Positions 59,536 to 64,000 of a stretch of DNA of 64,000 nt are shown here, one piece after another. Where the stretch lies: the NCBI GenBank assembly GCA_963557785.1, contig CAUWBF010000009.1:5371-69370 (forward strand), in the 5' to 3' direction. The translations under genes and the position numbers were made by a program. The notes beneath the pieces were generated by a model. That model was not told where the DNA came from. It saw nothing but the letters and a program-made list of their open reading frames with translations, and made no database searches. How positions within the stretch are numbered: position 1 is the first letter of the stretch; every line of letters begins with the position of its first letter. The stretch comes from Merdicola sp963557785 (GTDB taxonomy: Bacteria; Bacillota; Clostridia; TANB77; CAG-508).

Positions 59536-62500
59536 TTATCTTTTCTCAGTTAGAAGTTGAAGGCTTAAATCGTAGTTCTTGGCAATGCTGCAATAGTCAA
59601 ATGCCAGTACTCGTTCCTGATCATAGACTAATTCACTTTCGCCACTATCTTTGTATCTTTTTGTAGGGTTCCCATTTTCGTCCAATATATAGAATTTTAA
59701 GGGTGATTTGGTTTTGCCTAAGTAATCCGGTGTAGATATGAGGTAGGATAGGAGACTTTCGTCTGGAATCATTATCTTTCCCTCTCTCTTGGCTTGGATA
59801 TTGGCTTTGGCCAAACAAATCTTTTCCCGGACAAATAAAATGTAGGTTGGTTCATTAAACTCATAGGTTTTTTGGGGATCACTTTTAATGCTTACCTTCA
59901 AACTGCTTATCTGTGAAATCTTATAGTCTTGTCCTTCACGAATTTCACCCAATTGACGAGCCTTTGAAAACATAGACCAGAATACTGCAATTTCGTCAGT
60001 GCTGCTGCAAAGAGAATGCTGATAGAGAAGTCCATCAATGCAAATGTCATGAACTTGTTGTTCTGTAAATGGCAAGCCGGGGGCAAAAGATTTCAGACAA
60101 TAATATGAGGCAAGCATCATAGCCCAATTATTGATGAATCTTTCTCCGATTACATTGTAATCTACTTCACTTTTAATTTCTCTCAGTGATCTTTTCCAAG
60201 CGTCATACCACCCTGCATTGAAATTTTCCCGATAGCGCATTAATCCAACAGTTATGTTTGTAGGACACATATTTCTGAGCTTCAAGAACTTTTGATACTT
60301 GTCTGTTTCCTCCTTTGATCTTTCACTCTTTTGTGATTCCAAGAAAATCACACGCGAAAATAATGCAATATCAGCAGTTGGCATTTCTTGTCCTGTAATG
60401 AGGACACCGCAGTTAATCTTAGTTGCTTCACGATGTTCACCGTCAGAAGAACGCTTTGAACGACCGGCATTGTCATATACACCTTTGAGAAAGTCTATGT
60501 GTTTGTTGCTCAGCGAATTTTTGTATTCATCGAAGTGAACTAACATATTGCTGACTTCAGCACATTTCTCACCCATTGCGTAATATGTTGTACTTTCAAG
60601 GTTGCTGACCTCTGGATTGTTTTGGAACAAAGCCATCAAGAAAAGAGCAAACTCAGTCTTTCCGGTTCCTTTTTTTCCGTAGATGTTCAGAATAGGGAAA
60701 GAGCGTGTGCTATCAGTAATGATGTCCCGGAAGAGGGTTGCAATGTAGAAACAAAATGCAACGATTCCGTTATCACCATACAGCTCATGAAGCATATTGA
60801 AATATAACTCCGGAGCTATATCCATTTTGGGGTCATGGATAAATCTTCGTTCATTGACAAATGCGGTTTTATTTGTCTTGTGGAACTTTGACATGGCCGG
60901 AAGGTAGAAATTCTCGTTTTCAAGCCGGATTATGCCATATTCATCTATGGGTTTCCATTTTCCCTCATAAATAATTCCATTGCAAAACGCATAAAATCCT
61001 TTTTCGCCTAAATTATTCCAACCCATCTGTACTACACGCTGTGCTTCCTCGGTCTTCTCATAGATATAGGCTTTAAACAATTCATATTTGTCCTGACGTT
61101 CAAAGAAGAGAAAGTTTCCTTTTCCCTCAATTTTTTCTTTGAATCTATCTAACTTGGTTACATCTGCTTGCTGCAATTCTATGGTTTTTTTTACTCTGTT
61201 TTCATTTTCCAATTCAAAGATTCTGGTAGGTTTCTTATCATCAGCAATTAAAAACAAGGGGCGAATAATGAAATTAGTCCAATCTCGCTCACGGCCTTGT
61301 GCATCAATATCATAGTAGTGGTAGCCTTTTCTGAAGAAATGAAACCCTTTCAACTCATCATCCTTTTTCAAGGCTTGCTGACGGCGAAGTTCCTGTCTTT
61401 TGCGAGCTGCATCAGCTAAGGCTGCTTTCCATACAGAAGCTTTCTTGTACTTATCCTTCAATTCCGTTAGGATTGATGTTTGTTGAACATCGGAGGTGAC
61501 AAGAACTAACAGACTACATACGTCATTGATTATGCTTATTTTGTCTTCATTGGAAGGGTTTGTTTCAAAGTGCTTTTGTGCATACCAAAGGATGAAGTCT
61601 TTTTCTTCCAATGTTTCCCATTTTGAAAGGTCAGTCAGATAGGAATCTGGATCCTGTTTGTGTTCAGCGGTTGGCAATTCACGAACAGAAACATTGAAGC
61701 CCATTTCCAAAGCAGTTTTCCCATTTTTGAAAACGAACTGATCTCCGACACCAAATTTAGAACCGTCTTTGGGTACGTCATTGTCTGGAATAAAGCAAAT
61801 GCTGCATCCAAATTTACTAAATTCATTAAGCTGAGTTTCTGACCAAGTACCTCCTAATGTCGCTATTGCATTTCCTATCCCAATGGATTGCAAACGCATT
61901 ACATCCGGTGCGCCTTCTACGAGATAAACTTTTCCGGCTTGACGTGCAGCCTTTAAAGCTACGTCTATACCAAAAATAGTTTGGTTTTTCTTGTAAATCA
62001 GGCAATCTTTACCATTTAGATATTTGATATAGGATTGAGAATCAATACTTCTTGCTGTGAAGGTTAGGATTCTGCCATATCTGTCTCTTTGAGGAATCAT
62101 CAAACGCCCACGGTAAAAATCGTAATATTTACCTGGTTGTTTTTCATCTTCGGCAATAAGACCAAGTTGCAGGAGAATGTCTGTTTTTAATCCCTTTGAT
62201 ATGGCAAACGAAAGGAATTGATTTCCTTTTAGCGGACTATATCCTAAACCTATAGTTTGGCAGTATGCTTCATCCCAGCGACCACCTTTGTCTCGTTCAG
62301 CATATTGTCGGCAAGCTAAGGCTTCAGAAGTGTTTGCTTGATATTGTCCGCGAAAAAACTCATACGCATACTCGTTGTACGCATAAAAGGTTTCTTTTTG
62401 TTTTTGTAACGCAATATCTTCAGAAATATTTTTTTCATATATTGAGGGAATGTCAACATCAGGACAGTACATTTTCAGCAGAAAGCAGATAGCTCCATTG

Positions 62501-62748
62501 AAGTCAAGCCCATTGCTCTCTTCCACAAGTGAAATTATGTCACCACTCTTTCCGCAACCAAAGCACTTGTATCTGTTGATTGTGCTGTCAAGTAGCAGGG
62601 AAGGTGTTTTTTCACTATGAAAAAAGCAGCAACACTTCTTGCGGTGGGGGCCGGCAGTTCTGAGAGTTGTCTCAGGATGCAAGTCTACAGCCAATTGGCA
62701 TATATCCACTCGGGATTTTACCAAGTCTATGTATTTGTCCTTAATCAT
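59536..62748 (-). CDS. Primase-helicase (DnaG-type zinc finger, Toprim, ATPase)
   Basis: 1070 aa from the ATG at 62748. A CHC2-type zinc finger (C41, H44, C62, C65) is followed by a DnaG catalytic/Toprim region (VYLVEGAPDV, PDNDV) and a helicase-like ATPase with GKKGTGKT at 691-698. It likely primes and unwinds plasmid DNA, so the plasmid supplies part of its own replication machinery. It is the second gene of its operon. Confidence 0.85.
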   Translation of the reverse strand: MIKDKYIDLVKSRVDICQLAVDLHPETTLRTAGPHRKKCCCFFHSEKTPSLLLDSTINRYKCFGCGKSGDIISLVEESNGLDFNGAICFLLKMYCPDVDIPSIYEKNISEDIALQKQKETFYAYNEYAYEFFRGQYQANTSEALACRQYAERDKGGRWDEAYCQTIGLGYSPLKGNQFLSFAISKGLKTDILLQLGLIAEDEKQPGKYYDFYRGRLMIPQRDRYGRILTFTARSIDSQSYIKYLNGKDCLIYKKNQTIFGIDVALKAARQAGKVYLVEGAPDVMRLQSIGIGNAIATLGGTWSETQLNEFSKFGCSICFIPDNDVPKDGSKFGVGDQFVFKNGKTALEMGFNVSVRELPTAEHKQDPDSYLTDLSKWETLEEKDFILWYAQKHFETNPSNEDKISIINDVCSLLVLVTSDVQQTSILTELKDKYKKASVWKAALADAARKRQELRRQQALKKDDELKGFHFFRKGYHYYDIDAQGRERDWTNFIIRPLFLIADDKKPTRIFELENENRVKKTIELQQADVTKLDRFKEKIEGKGNFLFFERQDKYELFKAYIYEKTEEAQRVVQMGWNNLGEKGFYAFCNGIIYEGKWKPIDEYGIIRLENENFYLPAMSKFHKTNKTAFVNERRFIHDPKMDIAPELYFNMLHELYGDNGIVAFCFYIATLFRDIITDSTRSFPILNIYGKKGTGKTEFALFLMALFQNNPEVSNLESTTYYAMGEKCAEVSNMLVHFDEYKNSLSNKHIDFLKGVYDNAGRSKRSSDGEHREATKINCGVLITGQEMPTADIALFSRVIFLESQKSERSKEETDKYQKFLKLRNMCPTNITVGLMRYRENFNAGWYDAWKRSLREIKSEVDYNVIGERFINNWAMMLASYYCLKSFAPGLPFTEQQVHDICIDGLLYQHSLCSSTDEIAVFWSMFSKARQLGEIREGQDYKISQISSLKVSIKSDPQKTYEFNEPTYILFVREKICLAKANIQAKREGKIMIPDESLLSYLISTPDYLGKTKSPLKFYILDENGNPTKRYKDSGESELVYDQERVLAFDYCSIAKNYDLSLQLLTEKR

Positions 62749-62779
62749 TATTGATAGTTTTAGTTGTTGATAGAAATGG

Positions 62780-62986
62780 TTATTTCCACTTACCGCCCTC
62801 AATGATTAAAGAAAGAGCCGTAGCTATGGCAGGTGGGATGATTTTTTCTTCATTGAACCATTTGAGGAACTTTTGCTGCCAAGAATGAGGAGAACCCCCA
62901 AGTTCCAAACTGATATGAGCAGTAAATCTGCCTTTTTCTCCGTTAGGAAGGTTTTTGTAATAGAAGGCAATCTCTTTTGTGGTCAT
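62780..62986 (-). CDS. Small replication-operon protein
   Basis: 68 aa. A compact sequence (MTTKEIAFYYKNLPNGEKGR, HSWQQKFLKWFNEE) recurs in Bacteroidales mobile elements, where a link to primase is typical; the function is unknown. It is the first gene of the primase operon, with the promoter and palindromes at 63049-63100. Confidence 0.6.
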   Translation of the reverse strand: MTTKEIAFYYKNLPNGEKGRFTAHISLELGGSPHSWQQKFLKWFNEEKIIPPAIATALSLIIEGGKWK

Positions 62987-63048
62987 GTCTTTAAAGGTTT
63001 AAATGGTTATATATTGTATTTATCCAAAATATGGATTATTTTTGTATG

Positions 63049-63100
63049 CAAATATAGCTCAATTTATTGTACATATTGTGATTTTGCTCAATAAATTGAG
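63049..63100. promoter_or_regulatory. Promoter and CTCAAT-type operators of the divergent replication region
   Basis: Minus-strand -7 box TATATTTG (63056-63049). CTCAATTTATTG (63058-63069) and CAATAAATTGAG (63089-63100) are a perfect inverted repeat. The right site is itself a palindrome (CTCAATaaATTGAG, 63087-63100). These suggest a shared repressor between the replication operon and the regulator gene at 63140. Confidence 0.65.
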
Positions 63101-63139
63101 GGATTTAGTATTAATTAGCGCATTATTAACGTAATTTTT

Positions 63140-63532
63140 ATGCTTAACACGGAACTAATAGAAAATCTCTATGCTGGACTATCTAAAGAACAGCAGCAGG
63201 AGTTACTCACTCTTTTATTTAAGAGGAGTAAGCAGACTTTGAGCTATTTCAAGCGGACGAAAGATATTACGCTTTCAAAACTTGAAGTATTGGCAGACTT
63301 CTTTCATATGCCCTTGGATTACTTCCGAGTTGGAAATACATTCAAGGGGAATAATGTGTCCGGGAACAATAACCAAGTCGGGAATGTTTCTGTCAATACG
63401 AACCTTATGCTTGAAAACGAAGCATTGAGAAGAGAAATCAAAGCTCTTGAAGACATAGTAAAGGCCAAGAATGATGCCTTAGCAACCAAAGATTTGCTGA
63501 TTCAGACTTTGATGGGCAAGAAAGAGGAATAG
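63140..63532 (+). CDS. XRE-like regulator with C-terminal coiled coil
   Basis: 130 aa. Residues about 35-62 (YFKRTKDITLSKLEVLADFF) form an HTH of XRE type, then a Gly/Asn-rich linker, then a coiled coil at about 88-125. It probably dimerises and binds the nearby palindromes, controlling the replication operon; this is inference from position. Confidence 0.7.
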   Translation: MLNTELIENLYAGLSKEQQQELLTLLFKRSKQTLSYFKRTKDITLSKLEVLADFFHMPLDYFRVGNTFKGNNVSGNNNQVGNVSVNTNLMLENEALRREIKALEDIVKAKNDALATKDLLIQTLMGKKEE

Positions 63533-63595
63533 GAGTTATAAAAAGGTGTTAAGAATCAATTACTATAGATTTATAATATATAGTATAGATACCTT

Positions 63596-63694
63596 CGCTA
63601 CATTCCGCTACACTCCGCTACAACTTCGCTACATCTATATATACCCATGATGATACAAAAAGTGCTGATAATCAGTTCCGCTACATCCGCTACA
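63596..63694 (+). repeat. Six CGCTACA heptamers, four of them phased at 10-11 bp
   Basis: Copies start at 63596, 63606, 63616 and 63627, then at 63679 and 63688. The first four are spaced 10, 10 and 11 bp, placing the sites on one face of the helix. Confidence 0.75.
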
Positions 63695-63967
63695 TAATAA
63701 ATTCCGTAAAAGGTGTATGTTGGAAAAATATTTTTTTATTGCATTGTTTGGCTGATTTGAAGGGAGTATATAGATACTATTATTAAATAATCTTAATTGA
63801 ATAACCAAAATCCGTTGGTTTTCAGAGGTTATAGAAGTTTTGTCGAGCGACATATCTGCGACAAAAATGAGCAAAAATGCGTTTTTATAGCGAATTAACT
63901 TATTGGAATACAGCTTGTTGCAAAAAGTGTAAAAACGCTTTTGTTTCCCTGTCTCTCCGCAAGAAAT

Positions 63968-64000
63968 AGCGTAACAAGTTGTAAAACAACAAGTTACGCT
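63968..64000. repeat. 15-bp inverted repeat at the window end
   Basis: AGCGTAAC-aa-GTTGT, 3 bp, ACAAC-aa-GTTACGCT: thirteen of fifteen arm positions pair. It may continue beyond the window. Confidence 0.6.

Larger units (their letters stand above)
63533..64000. other. Non-coding region with phased CGCTACA repeats and terminal dyad
   Basis: No gene is seen. It holds six CGCTACA copies (63596-63694) and an inverted repeat ending at the window edge. It could be an origin, centromere or single-strand initiation region. Confidence 0.5.

Noticed and set aside
1..64000. tRNA or rRNA genes
   Set aside because: No cloverleaf-like or rRNA sequence was recognised.

Overview
The window looks like most of a large conjugative plasmid of a Bacteroidales bacterium (Bacteroides, Parabacteroides, Prevotella or a close relative). 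Four things support this. Intergenic regions repeatedly carry the Bacteroides-type promoter (TTTG near -33, TAnnTTTG near -7). The transfer genes are of the CTnDOT TraE-to-TraO type. Secreted proteins carry Bacteroidales-style lipoboxes with SSC-type cysteines. The DNA is AT-rich. Plasmid status rests on a replication initiator (broken into three reading-frame pieces) next to three iterons, a ParA-type partition gene and a primase operon. No integrase was seen.

Layout. 0.2-4.1 kb: a degenerate serine-recombinase-like DNA-binding protein, divergent from a short operon (lipoprotein, two unknowns, membrane protein, winged helix). 4.1-8.4 kb: a nested inverted repeat (candidate oriT), two MobV relaxase genes sharing a 317-bp identical tract, and a zinc-finger/ExoX-C-like protein. 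8.5-10.2 kb: four individually promoted antitoxin-like genes, with only a fragment of a toxin gene. 10.4-29.4 kb: a long minus-strand operon of cell-entry and accessory proteins. It encodes a DUF4099-like protein, a Toprim protein with an EF-hand loop, a pilin-like protein, secreted proteins, an M23-like gene broken at an A10 run, a dead ArdC fused to a MutS domain I, a glucosaminidase-M23 fusion, a tandem OB-fold protein, ArdC, a phosphoribosyltransferase and an OmpA-like protein. 29.6-31.2 kb: a split glucosaminidase and M23 pair on the plus strand. 31.2-37.7 kb: accessory cargo with a structured intergenic region, a signal-less BspA-like repeat protein, a beta-helix/XRE fusion regulator beside an amber-interrupted twin, and a SLOG protein. 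37.9-54.3 kb: the minus-strand type IV secretion operon, from a TraD-position protein and TraE/F/G through TraJ/K/L/M/N/O to a VirD4-type coupling ATPase. 54.5-56 kb: broken rep gene plus iterons. 56.2-57.7 kb: fimbrillin remnant and BspA-like lipoprotein. 57.8-63 kb: RHH protein, ParA and primase-helicase operon, divergent from an XRE-like regulator. 63.5-64 kb: non-coding, with phased heptamer repeats and a dyad.

How it fits together. MobV would nick oriT, the coupling protein would dock the complex to the VirB4/VirB6/VirB8-10-like machine, and the wall hydrolases would open peptidoglycan. ArdC, the SSB-like protein and other polyvalent-type proteins probably protect or process the incoming single strand. 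A 9-bp dyad (TTGGTTCTA, 13-14 bp, TAnAACCAA) lies upstream of both long minus-strand operons at the same distance from their -7 boxes, and also between the first divergent pair. This suggests one regulator couples the two operons. Several genes are broken at single-base shifts (rep, M23-like, a beta-helix gene, a RelE-like toxin); homopolymer sequencing error must be excluded for two of them.
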